Source: Actinomycetes bacterium (GTDB taxonomy: Bacteria; Actinomycetota; Acidimicrobiia; Acidimicrobiales; RAAP-2). From it: 32,809 nt of DNA. The stretch is from assembly GCA_021779735.1 (NCBI GenBank), contig JAJYAC010000016.1, positions 1 through 32,809 on the forward strand, given 5' to 3'. The notes below the pieces were generated by a model, which was given only the letters and a program-made list of their open reading frames with translations, had not been told where the DNA came from and did not search any database. The translations under genes were made by a program, and so were the position numbers. Below, in pieces: positions 18,000 to 26,633 of this stretch. Position 1 is the first letter of the stretch. Each line of letters opens with the position of its first letter.

Positions 18000-18779
18000 T
18001 CACTCACGTCGCTCTCCGACGTCTGCGAGCGCGCCGACGAGGGTCAAAAAGACCTCCTCTAGCGTCGGCAACTTCTCGACGTACTCAACTCTGGTAGGCG
18101 GCAGGAGCAACTTGAGTTCGGCAAGAGTGCCATTTACGATTATTCGTCCTTGATGCAGCACCCCGATCCGATCGGCGAGGCGTTCGGCTTCGTCGAGGTG
18201 CTGGGTGGTGAGCAGCACGGTCGTGCCGTGCTCGGCTAGTTCCCTGATCGCCGTCCACACCTCGTGTCGCGCAAGGGGATCGAGCCCCGACGTCGGCTCG
18301 TCGAGGAAGATCACCGGCGCGTTACCAATCAGACTCATCGCGATGTCGAGTCGACGACGCATCCCGCCGGAGTAGGTCAAAACCCTGCGCCCACCAGCAT
18401 CGCTCAACGCGAAGCGCTCGAGGAGGTCGTTGGCAACTTTCTGGGCGTTCGCTACGTGACGAAGCTGGGCGACGAGCACCAAGTTCTCGCGCCCCGTGAG
18501 AATGTCGTCCACCGCCGCGAACTGTCCCGTGAGACTCACTGAGTCGCGAACCTGGGCCGACTGGGTAACGACATCAAAGCCGTTGACTGACGCCACGCCG
18601 GCGTCGGGCTTGGTCAGTGTCGAAAGTATGCGCACGAGAGTGGTCTTGCCTGCACCGTTGGAGCCCAGCAGGGCAAAGATGGTTCCCGCACTCACATCGA
18701 AGCTGACTCCCTGCAAGACGTGCAGGTCCTTGTAGGACTTCTCGACGCCCTCAACATGAATTACCGTGCGCGTACTCAT
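18000..18779 (-). CDS. ABC exporter ATP-binding protein (DrrA-like)
   Basis: A 259-residue ATPase subunit. Walker A GSNGAGKT is at residues 39-46, the signature YSGGM at 136-140, Walker B VIFLDEP at 156-162 and the H-loop His near 194. The C-terminus after about 220 is short and lacks the longer extension of some DrrA proteins. The ATG at 18779 overlaps the DUF1048 stop (ATGA). With the permease it forms a two-component exporter under PadR control. Confidence 0.92.
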   Translation of the reverse strand: MSTRTVIHVEGVEKSYKDLHVLQGVSFDVSAGTIFALLGSNGAGKTTLVRILSTLTKPDAGVASVNGFDVVTQSAQVRDSVSLTGQFAAVDDILTGRENLVLVAQLRHVANAQKVANDLLERFALSDAGGRRVLTYSGGMRRRLDIAMSLIGNAPVIFLDEPTSGLDPLARHEVWTAIRELAEHGTTVLLTTQHLDEAERLADRIGVLHQGRIIVNGTLAELKLLLPPTRVEYVEKLPTLEEVFLTLVGALADVGERRE

Positions 18780-19141
18780 GGCTCAGCCCTCTCAGCGTCG
18801 TGGATCGCGGTGATCAGTCGAGTGCGCTCCCCGTCGATCCACTGCTTGCCCGAGTACGCGCGTGCAAACGTCTCGGCGAAGTCGATGGGGTCATCACCCA
18901 CGATCACTCTCACCGGGGTCCCGTCAATGGAAGCGCGTTCCCACAGGTCCACGAAGTCACTGAACATCGTGACGAGGGTGTCCCCATCAGTGAACCCGCC
19001 GCAGTACACGAAGTAGCGCTGAAAGGCCCGTGCGACACCTTGGTACGGCTCGGGCAACGTGTCGATGCGGGCGCCGAGCTGCCGGTAGCGCTTCTTTTGC
19101 TCGAGCGACCCCGTCAGATTCTCGATCCACTTCTTGGTCAC
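18776..19141 (-). CDS. DUF1048 family protein
   Basis: A 121-residue soluble protein matching the DUF1048 family (KKRYRQLGARIDTLPEPYQ early, FVDLWERA in the middle). Such proteins are often encoded between a padR regulator and an ABC exporter, and their function is unknown. The start is a GTG at 19141 overlapping the padR stop (GTGA), and its stop overlaps the ATPase ATG. This tight coupling suggests a stoichiometric accessory role, for example in sensing or complex assembly. Confidence 0.8.
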   Translation of the reverse strand: MTKKWIENLTGSLEQKKRYRQLGARIDTLPEPYQGVARAFQRYFVYCGGFTDGDTLVTMFSDFVDLWERASIDGTPVRVIVGDDPIDFAETFARAYSGKQWIDGERTRLITAIHDAERAEP

Positions 19142-19497
19142 GGCTTCTCTCCTTGGGTGTGTTGACTCTGTAGTTCGTCGATTCGTTGAGCGAGAAAGTT
19201 CCACGTCGCCCAGAACTCCTCGAGTTGTTCTCTGCCACGCGCGTTGAGCGCGTACACCTTGCGCGGCGGGCCCTTCTCGGAGGGAACCTTCTCCACGTCC
19301 ACGAGGCCACGCTGCTCGATGCGAACGAGCACTGCGTACACCGTTCCCTCGGCGAGATCCACGAAGCCCTCCTCTCGCAGCTGGGCGGTGATGTCGTACC
19401 CGTAGGCCGGTCGCGCGGCCAAGAACGCGAGCACGATGCCCTCGAGCACGCCTTTCAGCATCTCGGTCATCTGCTTGGCCACTCGCGGCCTCCCCAT
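19138..19497 (-). CDS. PadR family transcriptional regulator
   Basis: A 119-residue winged-helix repressor. The PadR core is clear: AYGYDITAQL, then LAEGTVYAVLVRIEQRGLV (recognition helix and wing, about residues 48-66) and the GPPRKVYAL wing strand. A short C-terminal helix after residue 85 would form the dimer interface. The start is the ATG at 19497. A large dyad begins six bases upstream and is the likely autoregulatory operator. It leads a padR-DUF1048-ATPase-permease operon, so it probably represses that exporter until a ligand binds. Confidence 0.92.
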   Translation of the reverse strand: MGRPRVAKQMTEMLKGVLEGIVLAFLAARPAYGYDITAQLREEGFVDLAEGTVYAVLVRIEQRGLVDVEKVPSEKGPPRKVYALNARGREQLEEFWATWNFLAQRIDELQSQHTQGEKP

Positions 19498-19502
19498 CTA
19501 CC

Positions 19503-19540
19503 TAGTTACATTGACTACTGGTACATAGTAACACTAACTA
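19503..19540. promoter_or_regulatory. Dyad-symmetric putative PadR operator
   Basis: A 38-base imperfect palindrome in an unusually AT-rich patch. The outer arms are TAGTTA and TAACTA, with inner arms ACTA and TAGT about an equal distance from the centre. It includes ACAT and a second ACAT-type half, resembling the ATGT/ACAT content of known PadR sites. It lies just upstream of the padR ATG, and minus-strand TACTAT inside it could be the -10, so bound repressor would block transcription. Confidence 0.6.
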
Positions 19541-19731
19541 GTGATCCCGCGTGCGGCACAGAGAGAACCGCGAAGTGTTCAGGCGCTAAGAGAGGGCGCT
19601 CGTAGTGCAGTATTCACGGGTCGTCGCGACCACGACTGACGACGTCGCCCGACGAATTCGTTTCGACTCGGAGGCGGCGACGGACCGCCCGGTGCCAAGT
19701 GACGGGTGGAGACGGAACCCGCGAGACCGCG

Positions 19732-19805
19732 TGCCCCCGGCAGGAGTCGAACCCGCAACCTGACGGGTAGAAACCGTCTGCTCTATCCAGTTGAGCTACA
19801 GGGGC
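19732..19805 (-). tRNA. tRNA-Arg (TCT anticodon)
   Basis: On the minus strand the acceptor GCCCCTG pairs with CGGGGGC (one T-G pair). The anticodon stem GACGG/CCGTC carries loop TTTCTAC (anticodon TCT), and the T arm contains GGTTCGACT. The discriminator is A and CCA is not encoded. Minus-strand TACGAT eight bases upstream is a possible -10. It is divergent from tRNA-His. Confidence 0.95.
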
Positions 19806-19866
19806 GTAGTGACATCGTAGGACCCAGACTGTCCCAATGGCGGTTGTGCCATACTGGTCAGGCTTG

Positions 19867-19943
19867 GTGGGCGTAGCTCAGTTGGTTAGAGCGCCAGGTT
19901 GTGGTCCTGGAGGTCGCGGGTTCGACCCCCGTCGCTCACCCCA
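19867..19943 (+). tRNA. tRNA-His (GTG anticodon)
   Basis: The acceptor GTGGGCG pairs with CGCTCAC, the anticodon stem CCAGG/CCTGG carries loop TTGTGGT (anticodon GTG), and the T arm contains GGTTCGACC. The extra G at 19866 could be the G-1 of tRNA-His, facing C73 at 19940. CCA is encoded at 19941-19943. It lies 77 bases upstream of an aldehyde dehydrogenase gene in the same direction. Confidence 0.96.
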
Positions 19944-19991
19944 CGTTGTCCCCGGTGCCACAGGGCGCGCGCGCGGCTAAATTCACCCTGA

Positions 19992-20020
19992 GGCCCCGAC
20001 GGGGCCACCGGGGACGGGCC
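19992..20020 (+). promoter_or_regulatory. Hairpin and alternative pairing just before the ALDH start
   Basis: GGCCCC (19992-19997) can pair with GGGGCC (20001-20006) across a three-base loop. The same left arm could instead pair with GGGCC at 20016-20020, next to the ATG, enclosing the only purine-rich ribosome site. It might end tRNA transcription or tune translation; neither is shown. No T-tract follows. Confidence 0.3.
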
Positions 20021-21445
<1,425 letters not shown>

Positions 21446-21479
21446 CAAACTCGACGCACGCGCGGTGTAGACTCGTCGT

Positions 21480-21555
21480 GCGCCGGTAGCTCAATTGGCA
21501 GAGCATTTGACTCTTAATCAACAGGTTCCGGGTTCAAGTCCCGGCCGGCGCACCA
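21480..21555 (+). tRNA. tRNA-Lys (CTT anticodon)
   Basis: The acceptor GCGCCGG pairs with CCGGCGC. The anticodon arm has loop CTCTTAA (anticodon CTT) with one mismatch at the base of the stem. The T arm is CCGGG-TTCAAGT-CCCGG. Discriminator A is followed by encoded CCA at 21553-21555. TAGACT at 21468-21473 is a plausible -10 just upstream. Confidence 0.96.
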
Positions 21556-21599
21556 AGAAGTCTCACGACGTCTCCGGCCAACGGCAGTACTCGAGCGTG

Positions 21600-22313
21600 T
21601 CAGCCCTTGGACACCGTGGCGTAGGGAATCGTCGACGACGCCGGAGGGGTCGGAGTGGGGACGCTCTCTCCCCACTTGGAGAAGATCGTCGTGCCGCCGC
21701 CGGTCTTGGCCGACGCCACTTCCTTGAGCGGCAGGGACTTCGCCCCCGAGGAGATCGTGAGGGTGCTCGTCACCTGGGGCGCCGAACTCGTGGCCTTCGT
21801 GATCCAGGTGAGGACGTAGTGGTGGGCCTTGTCGCGACTCAGGGTGAGTGACTTGCTCGTCGGCAAAAACGCGGCGAAGGCACTCGTGGTGAGATTGGAC
21901 TGGAAGCTCGCATAGGGCGAGGTACCGGCCTTCATCTCAATGGACTTGGTGCCGACGAGCTTCTGCTGCGCGGCGGTGAGTCCGACCAGGCTGATGAGAC
22001 CCGAGGCGTTGCCACTGAGAAAGGCGCTCTTGGGCGTCACGACGATCGACACGTGCGAAGTTCCCGAGGTGTAGGTCTCCGTGCCGCCGGTCTTTCCAAT
22101 GTCCACGGTCGCGGTGCTGTGCGTGGTCCCCGAGGACGACGTGACGCTGATGTGCACGCTGGACTCGTGCGACATCGCCCGCTGGACGGCCTTGAGAACT
22201 GAGTTCGCGGTGGGATTCTTGGCCGCCGCGGCGCTCAGGCTGGCGCCCGCGACGACGGTGGCACCGAGAGCCAAAGACAAGACGAGGTGGCGGGCAGGGC
22301 GATAATTAGACAT
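21600..22313 (-). CDS. Secreted LppX/LprG-like hypothetical protein
   Basis: A 237-residue exported protein with a clear Sec signal (about residues 1-31, ALGATVVAGASLSAAAA). No lipobox Cys is present, so it is probably released or held non-covalently. The mature part is rich in Ser and Thr and alternates short strands (HISVTSSS, TATVDIG, HVSIVVT), with an SLVGLTAAQQ helix in the middle. This resembles the half-barrel LolA/LppX/LprG fold that binds lipids. The function is not certain. It stands alone between tRNA-Lys and DUF2017. Confidence 0.7.
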   Translation of the reverse strand: MSNYRPARHLVLSLALGATVVAGASLSAAAAKNPTANSVLKAVQRAMSHESSVHISVTSSSGTTHSTATVDIGKTGGTETYTSGTSHVSIVVTPKSAFLSGNASGLISLVGLTAAQQKLVGTKSIEMKAGTSPYASFQSNLTTSAFAAFLPTSKSLTLSRDKAHHYVLTWITKATSSAPQVTSTLTISSGAKSLPLKEVASAKTGGGTTIFSKWGESVPTPTPPASSTIPYATVSKG

Positions 22314-22410
22314 CCGCGAAGCCTAATGGCGCCGTTCATCTCGACCTCGGCGACCCTCGCGACATCGAGGCGCCCGCGCGGATGATCTCGGCCACGACGA
22401 GGAGTTTTTG

Positions 22411-22842
22411 CTACAGACACTCCGCGAGGGAGAAGAGTAAAAGTTGCAGCGTACCAATCTCTCCGGCCAACTCCTCATCGGCCTGGGCCAGTCTCTCGTC
22501 GCTGAGCACCCCCCGCGACACGGCAATGCTACGTAGAGCCACCTGCAGCGACGTCAGCCAGGCCCAGGCCTCGGACGAGGTGAGGAACTGCTCGTCAATG
22601 CACGCGAGAGCGAGTTCAGCGTTGGTCGTCGTCTCGTTCTCACGTGCCAAGGTCGACAGCGGGCTGTCCGCGTCGACGCTGGGATCAATGGGCGAGTGCA
22701 GACTCGCGTGCCACTGGTGATCGGGGTCTCGCTCGGCCGCCACCACCTGACTCAGCACGTTGCGCGCCCACGCCCGTCCGGCGTCATTGAGACGCACCTC
22801 GATGCGCCCATCTCGGCGTCGGATGAAGAGACGACTGGCCAT
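22411..22842 (-). CDS. DUF2017 domain-containing protein
   Basis: A 143-residue soluble, mostly helical protein matching the actinobacterial DUF2017 family: a basic start (RLFIRRRDGRIEVRL), then helices with SEAWAWLTSLQVALRSIAV. It has no known function. The ATG at 22842 overlaps the clpS stop (ATGA), so the two are probably co-translated. The persistent pairing with clpS in actinobacteria suggests a role linked to the N-degron adaptor; that is inference. Confidence 0.8.
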   Translation of the reverse strand: MASRLFIRRRDGRIEVRLNDAGRAWARNVLSQVVAAERDPDHQWHASLHSPIDPSVDADSPLSTLARENETTTNAELALACIDEQFLTSSEAWAWLTSLQVALRSIAVSRGVLSDERLAQADEELAGEIGTLQLLLFSLAECL

Positions 22843-23153
22843 CACTCGTCGTGCTCGATCGTCGCCGACAGACCGGCTACTTGAAGTTTTACGCAATAGG
22901 ACTCGGCGCGCTCACGTTGGCCAGACCAGACGATGGCTCGGCCCTCGTGATGCACCGTCATCATCAACTGAGTGCACTTGTTGCTCGAGTAGCCGAAGAC
23001 CTTGCGAAAGATCACGACGACGACCGACATTGGTGTGACCGGGTCGTTCCAGACGACCACGTTCCAAGGTCGTTGGGTCTGCGTCTCGTGTCGCGACACG
23101 ACCTCAACCTCGGCGTCGGTCTTCGCCCGCTTGGCCGGTGCGGCTACTCCCAT
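22842..23153 (-). CDS. clpS: ATP-dependent Clp protease adaptor ClpS
   Basis: A 103-residue adaptor that delivers proteins with destabilising N-terminal residues to a ClpA/ClpC unfoldase. The binding-pocket residues are present: WNDPVTPM (Asn36, Asp37, Met42) and HHEGRA (His68/69). The flexible N-terminal arm of about 28 residues is normal. The start is the ATG at 23153; an ATG at 23196 would add 14 residues but is less like the family length. ClpX elsewhere in the window is not the usual partner; ClpC is not in view. Confidence 0.93.
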   Translation of the reverse strand: MGVAAPAKRAKTDAEVEVVSRHETQTQRPWNVVVWNDPVTPMSVVVVIFRKVFGYSSNKCTQLMMTVHHEGRAIVWSGQRERAESYCVKLQVAGLSATIEHDE

Positions 23154-23225
23154 TCCACCAGTGTCGCAGAGCGGCGGTCTAGGGCGAGACTTCATCCCTA
23201 AACTGGCCCCGAGGACGGAGGTCTC

Positions 23226-24110
23226 GTGAGCGTGGTACGTCTGGGCGAAGTGCCCGCGCGTCTGCGGGCGCGGGCCAGTACGAACGTGCGCCGCGCGATC
23301 GGCATCGATCGAGAACCACCCACCGTGTGCCACGATTCGGCGCTCGCGTACGTGCCGCTCGATGCGGTAGCGCGGGTGGTGCACGCCGATTTGCCGGCCA
23401 TGCTGATTGGCGGACTCGGCTCACTCTTCTTTCAGATGCTTCACCCCTACTCAATGGCCGGCGTCGCCCAGCACTCGCGCTACCGCGACGACGCCCTCGG
23501 ACGCGTGTTGCAGACGGCAAACTTCATCGCGTCCACCACGTACGGGACGACCGACGAGGCCCACGACGCAATCTCGAAGGTCCTGGGCATCCACGAGTAC
23601 GTGCGCGGCGTCGCCGATGATGGCGTGGCGTACTACGCGAACGACCCCCACCTTCTGGCGTGGGTGCACGCGGCGGGCACGCGCATGTTCCTCTCGGCGT
23701 TTCAGAGCTTCGGGCCCACAGAGTTCACCGGCGATCAGGCCGACGCCTACGTCAGCGACGTGGCGCGCACGGCGCGCGACCTCGGCGCCGAGGGGCCCCC
23801 GACGAACGTGGCCGAACTCGACGCGATGCTGGAGGATTTTCGCGGCGAACTGCGCCTCAGCGACGACGCGCGGATGGCGCGTGACTTCGTCATCCGAGGA
23901 GTCGTTCAGCGGCCCCTCCAGCGCGCCTCCTACCGGCTCCTCGTCGACGGCGCCTTCTCGCTGCTGCCGCCCTGGGCCGCCGACATGCTCGAGGTGACGC
24001 CCCGAGCGCGCGTGGCGCGCTACGAACGCCCGGCCACCCTCGCGCTCAACGCCGGACTGCGCTACTTCGTCACGCCCCCGTCTCAGCGAGTCGCGGGACA
24101 GGCCTCGTAA
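23226..24110 (+). CDS. Oxygenase MpaB family protein (DUF2236)
   Basis: A 294-residue protein of the MpaB/DUF2236 family, related to latex-clearing and mycophenolate-pathway oxygenases that use heme or act on hydrophobic compounds. The family signature HPYSMAGVAQHSRY is at about residues 73-86, including a conserved His pair. The start is a GTG at 23226 with GGAGG five bases upstream. Its C-terminus overlaps the convergent GH114 gene by 28 bases. Substrate is unknown. Confidence 0.85.
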   Translation: MSVVRLGEVPARLRARASTNVRRAIGIDREPPTVCHDSALAYVPLDAVARVVHADLPAMLIGGLGSLFFQMLHPYSMAGVAQHSRYRDDALGRVLQTANFIASTTYGTTDEAHDAISKVLGIHEYVRGVADDGVAYYANDPHLLAWVHAAGTRMFLSAFQSFGPTEFTGDQADAYVSDVARTARDLGAEGPPTNVAELDAMLEDFRGELRLSDDARMARDFVIRGVVQRPLQRASYRLLVDGAFSLLPPWAADMLEVTPRARVARYERPATLALNAGLRYFVTPPSQRVAGQAS

Positions 24111-24946
24111 ACTCGTCCGTCGAGGGCCCGGTCGAGGACCACGCCGAAGAGGTGGTGGGCTCGGTCGTAGGCGCACATCGAACGCACCGGACCGTACTCG
24201 ATGTCCAGCACGGGCTCGTGGCGACGAACGAAGGGCGCGTAGAGAGCGCACTCGTCGTAGACGTGGCACTCCTCGCCCACCGCGCCGTCGAAGTACGGCG
24301 CGAGAAGACCAATCTGGGTCACGTCGTTCTTGAGAAACACGAGGAGTCCGGCGCGGTGGGCCATCGCCGCCAGACCCTCATTGAAGACGGCCTGTTCTGC
24401 ACCGGTGAGAGGAAAGCCCGTGTGGTTGGTAAACCCGTCCACGTTGTCGAAGTCCACGGCGCCAAAGCCCTTCGCTCGACACAGGGCCACGCGCGCCGCG
24501 AGGATGCCATAGAGCGCACTCGTGGGTCCAAACTTTCGGATGTCAACCCAGCGCTCGCCGGCCCACCCCGCGTCCGGTGCCCCGAGCAGGGCCCTCGGGT
24601 ACCTCGCCGCATCGGGCCGCCAGGACTCCCACGTGCCGGCCGAGAGATAGCACACCGGCACAATGTGCAGGGCGCGAAGCGTTGCCACGTCACGCGCGCT
24701 CGCGTCAAACCCGTCGATCTCCTCGACGCCAACTCGACGGGGCACGCGCGGCACGTTCGCCAACACGACGTCCCACGTCGCACTCGCACTGACGTGCGCG
24801 CAGTGCCCCACGCACGAGACAACCGGCGTCGACGCTCGAGCGGCCCCCTCGCCCACAAATCCAATCAGCGAGGCGACGAGGGTGACCACGGCCAGGAGCC
24901 AGTGCCCGTGTCTCGTCGCCCTCGCGCCGTGGGCCACCACGTTCAC
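24083..24946 (-). CDS. Secreted GH114-type endo-alpha-1,4-polygalactosaminidase-like protein
   Basis: A 287-residue exported protein. A Sec signal (residues about 15-39, ending ARAS) precedes a TIM-barrel-like domain of the GH114/TM1410 type. Visible markers are IDGFDAS near 78, VCYLSAGTWESWRPD at 98-112 and VDFDNVDGF at 164-172, which carry the acidic residues expected at the active site. Characterised family members cut alpha-1,4-linked galactosamine polymers. The start is a GTG at 24946, immediately after the TAG of the SDR gene, so it ends a three-gene operon. The signal marks it as extracellular. Confidence 0.82.
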   Translation of the reverse strand: MNVVAHGARATRHGHWLLAVVTLVASLIGFVGEGAARASTPVVSCVGHCAHVSASATWDVVLANVPRVPRRVGVEEIDGFDASARDVATLRALHIVPVCYLSAGTWESWRPDAARYPRALLGAPDAGWAGERWVDIRKFGPTSALYGILAARVALCRAKGFGAVDFDNVDGFTNHTGFPLTGAEQAVFNEGLAAMAHRAGLLVFLKNDVTQIGLLAPYFDGAVGEECHVYDECALYAPFVRRHEPVLDIEYGPVRSMCAYDRAHHLFGVVLDRALDGRVYEACPATR

Positions 24947-25666
24947 CTAGATCGTGTGCAGCCCGCCGTCGACGAGGACAACCTCACCGGTGACGTAGGC
25001 AGCTCCGGCGAGAAACATGATGACCTCGGCGACGTCGGCCGGGGTGCCGCTGCGCTGGAGCGGCGCGCGCGACGTGACGTAGGAGCGCACGTCGTCCCAG
25101 TGCGCGGTCCAGGGAGTGTCGATAAGCCCCGGCGCCACCGCGTTCACCCGCACGTGGGGACCGACCGCCTTGGCGAGGAGAACCGTGAGGTGGTTCAGTG
25201 CCGCCTTGGACGCGGCGTAGGGAATCGATGATCCGGTGGGTCGCACGCCCGCGAGCGAACTGACGTTGACGATCGAGCCGTGCGACGCGCGCAGCGCCTC
25301 CATCGCCGCGACCGTCACGCCCCAGGTGCCAAAGACATTCACCTCAAAGATCTCACGCCACACGGCGACGTCGGCCGCCGCGAGGTCGCGGTGGTCGATG
25401 ACGCGCGTCGTGCCCGCGTTGTTGACCAGCACGTCGAGGCGACCACAGCGTTCGAGCACCGTGGCGACCAGTCGAGCGCAGTCCTCTGGTTGACTGACGT
25501 CGGCCTGCACGTAGTGGGATCCGGGGACCAGGCCAGCGAGCTCGGCGCCGCGTTGAACGCTGTGCGCAGAATTGAAAACCACTACGTCGCCCTCGTCGGC
25601 GAAGCGCCGCGCCGTGACTTCGCCGATCCCGCTCGTCGAACCCGTGACGAGAACGACCCGGTCCAC
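24947..25666 (-). CDS. SDR family oxidoreductase
   Basis: A 239-residue short-chain dehydrogenase/reductase. TGSTSGIG (residues 8-15) binds the cofactor, NNAG is at 82-85, and the catalytic Tyr150 and Lys154 lie in YAASK with a Ser near 136. The C-terminal VTGEVVLVDGG is typical of classical SDRs. The start is the GTG at 25666, sharing a base with the mutarotase stop (TAGTG) and preceded by GGAG at a six-base spacing; upstream TTG/GTG codons would add unneeded residues. Between an aldose epimerase and a glycosidase it may be a sugar dehydrogenase; that is inference. Confidence 0.88.
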   Translation of the reverse strand: MDRVVLVTGSTSGIGEVTARRFADEGDVVVFNSAHSVQRGAELAGLVPGSHYVQADVSQPEDCARLVATVLERCGRLDVLVNNAGTTRVIDHRDLAAADVAVWREIFEVNVFGTWGVTVAAMEALRASHGSIVNVSSLAGVRPTGSSIPYAASKAALNHLTVLLAKAVGPHVRVNAVAPGLIDTPWTAHWDDVRSYVTSRAPLQRSGTPADVAEVIMFLAGAAYVTGEVVLVDGGLHTI

Positions 25667-26577
25667 TACGCGCTCCGGCGCAGGCGCCACGAGCCGGCCC
25701 AATGCTGGCCCGGCTCGAGGACGACGATGTCCTTGCCGCTGCGCAGCGCGTCGGGCGGACAGGTCATCGGCTCGACCGCGACGGCCGTGCGTCGACGTCC
25801 CCGCTCGAGGGTGTCGCCAGTAAAGACCTGCACGTAGGGGAAGTTGCGGTCCATCGAGAGTTCCACGACGCCCCCCGCGGCGTCCACTACCGACACCGTG
25901 GCTAGTCCGTAGTCGTCACGCATCAGTTCGGTGAAGGTGACGTCGAGTTCGTGACCCGAGAGAGACTTTCGCGACGTGAAGTCGAGGAGGTGACCCGCCA
26001 CCGGCAAGATCTCGCCCGTGGGCAGGCGACGGTCATTAACCGCGACGAAGGCCCGTGCGGGCACTTCGAGCAGCGACCCCTCGATCGTCGGCGTCGTCAC
26101 GGCCAGGTAGGGGTGAAATCCCACGCCAAAGGGAATCGGCACGTCGTCGCGATTGGTGACCGTCGTCGTCACGGTCAAACCCAACGAGCCCAGGTGGTAC
26201 GCGACGGCGACTTCGCTCAAGAACGGGTAGCCCGGCGTCGGATGCAATAGGAGGGACAACACGCAACGGTTCTGGTTCACCGCGTCGATGCGAAACGGTC
26301 GCCACCGCACGATCCCGTGGATGGCGGTGTCACGCTCGACGTCGTCCACCGGTGCGTGGGCCTCACGCTCAGAAAAGCTCCAGACCCCCTCGCCCATGCG
26401 GTTGGGCCAGGGATAGAGGAGTTGGCCGTGGGCGCCCCGGGGAACCTCGTCGCCGGCAAATCCCTCGATCACGCTGACGCCGCCGCGCACGTAGGTACGC
26501 AGTGTGGCGCCCACCTCGGTGATGACCGCGCGCTGGTCACCGTGGGCAATGGCGATCTGCTCACCCGAGGGAAGCAT
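25666..26577 (-). CDS. Aldose 1-epimerase (mutarotase) family protein
   Basis: A 303-residue enzyme of the galactose-mutarotase superfamily, which interconverts alpha and beta anomers of aldoses. The substrate-binding and catalytic residues fit: PWPNRMGEG (Asn59, Arg60), His87 in AIHG, His155 in GFHPY and Glu269 in VEPMTCPP. It has no signal peptide, so it is cytosolic. The start is the ATG at 26577, divergent from surE with 56 bases between. It leads the epimerase-SDR-GH114 operon. Confidence 0.92.
   Translation of the reverse strand: MLPSGEQIAIAHGDQRAVITEVGATLRTYVRGGVSVIEGFAGDEVPRGAHGQLLYPWPNRMGEGVWSFSEREAHAPVDDVERDTAIHGIVRWRPFRIDAVNQNRCVLSLLLHPTPGYPFLSEVAVAYHLGSLGLTVTTTVTNRDDVPIPFGVGFHPYLAVTTPTIEGSLLEVPARAFVAVNDRRLPTGEILPVAGHLLDFTSRKSLSGHELDVTFTELMRDDYGLATVSVVDAAGGVVELSMDRNFPYVQVFTGDTLERGRRRTAVAVEPMTCPPDALRSGKDIVVLEPGQHWAGSWRLRRSA
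25673..25676 (-). promoter_or_regulatory. Ribosome binding site deciding the SDR start
   Basis: The minus strand reads GGAG six bases before the GTG at 25666, inside the end of the mutarotase gene. It favours this start over the TTG 36 bases upstream. Confidence 0.55.
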
Positions 26578-26633
26578 GCGTTGGTCCCTTCTTCCTCACT
26601 GCCCCGTAACCTACGCCCGTTATCGTACGCAGT

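Noticed and set aside
19511..19539. Plus-strand promoter-like TTGACT and CTAACT, 17 bases apart
   Set aside because: No plus-strand gene follows before tRNA-His at 19867 and the elements lie inside the padR dyad, so chance is more likely.
19901..20020. Upstream extension of the aldehyde dehydrogenase
   Set aside because: It would begin inside tRNA-His; the ATG at 20021 starts the family-like N-terminus.
24152..25231. Plus-strand open frame opposite the GH114 and SDR genes
   Set aside because: It crosses two well-supported genes and has His/Arg-rich shadow composition without motifs.
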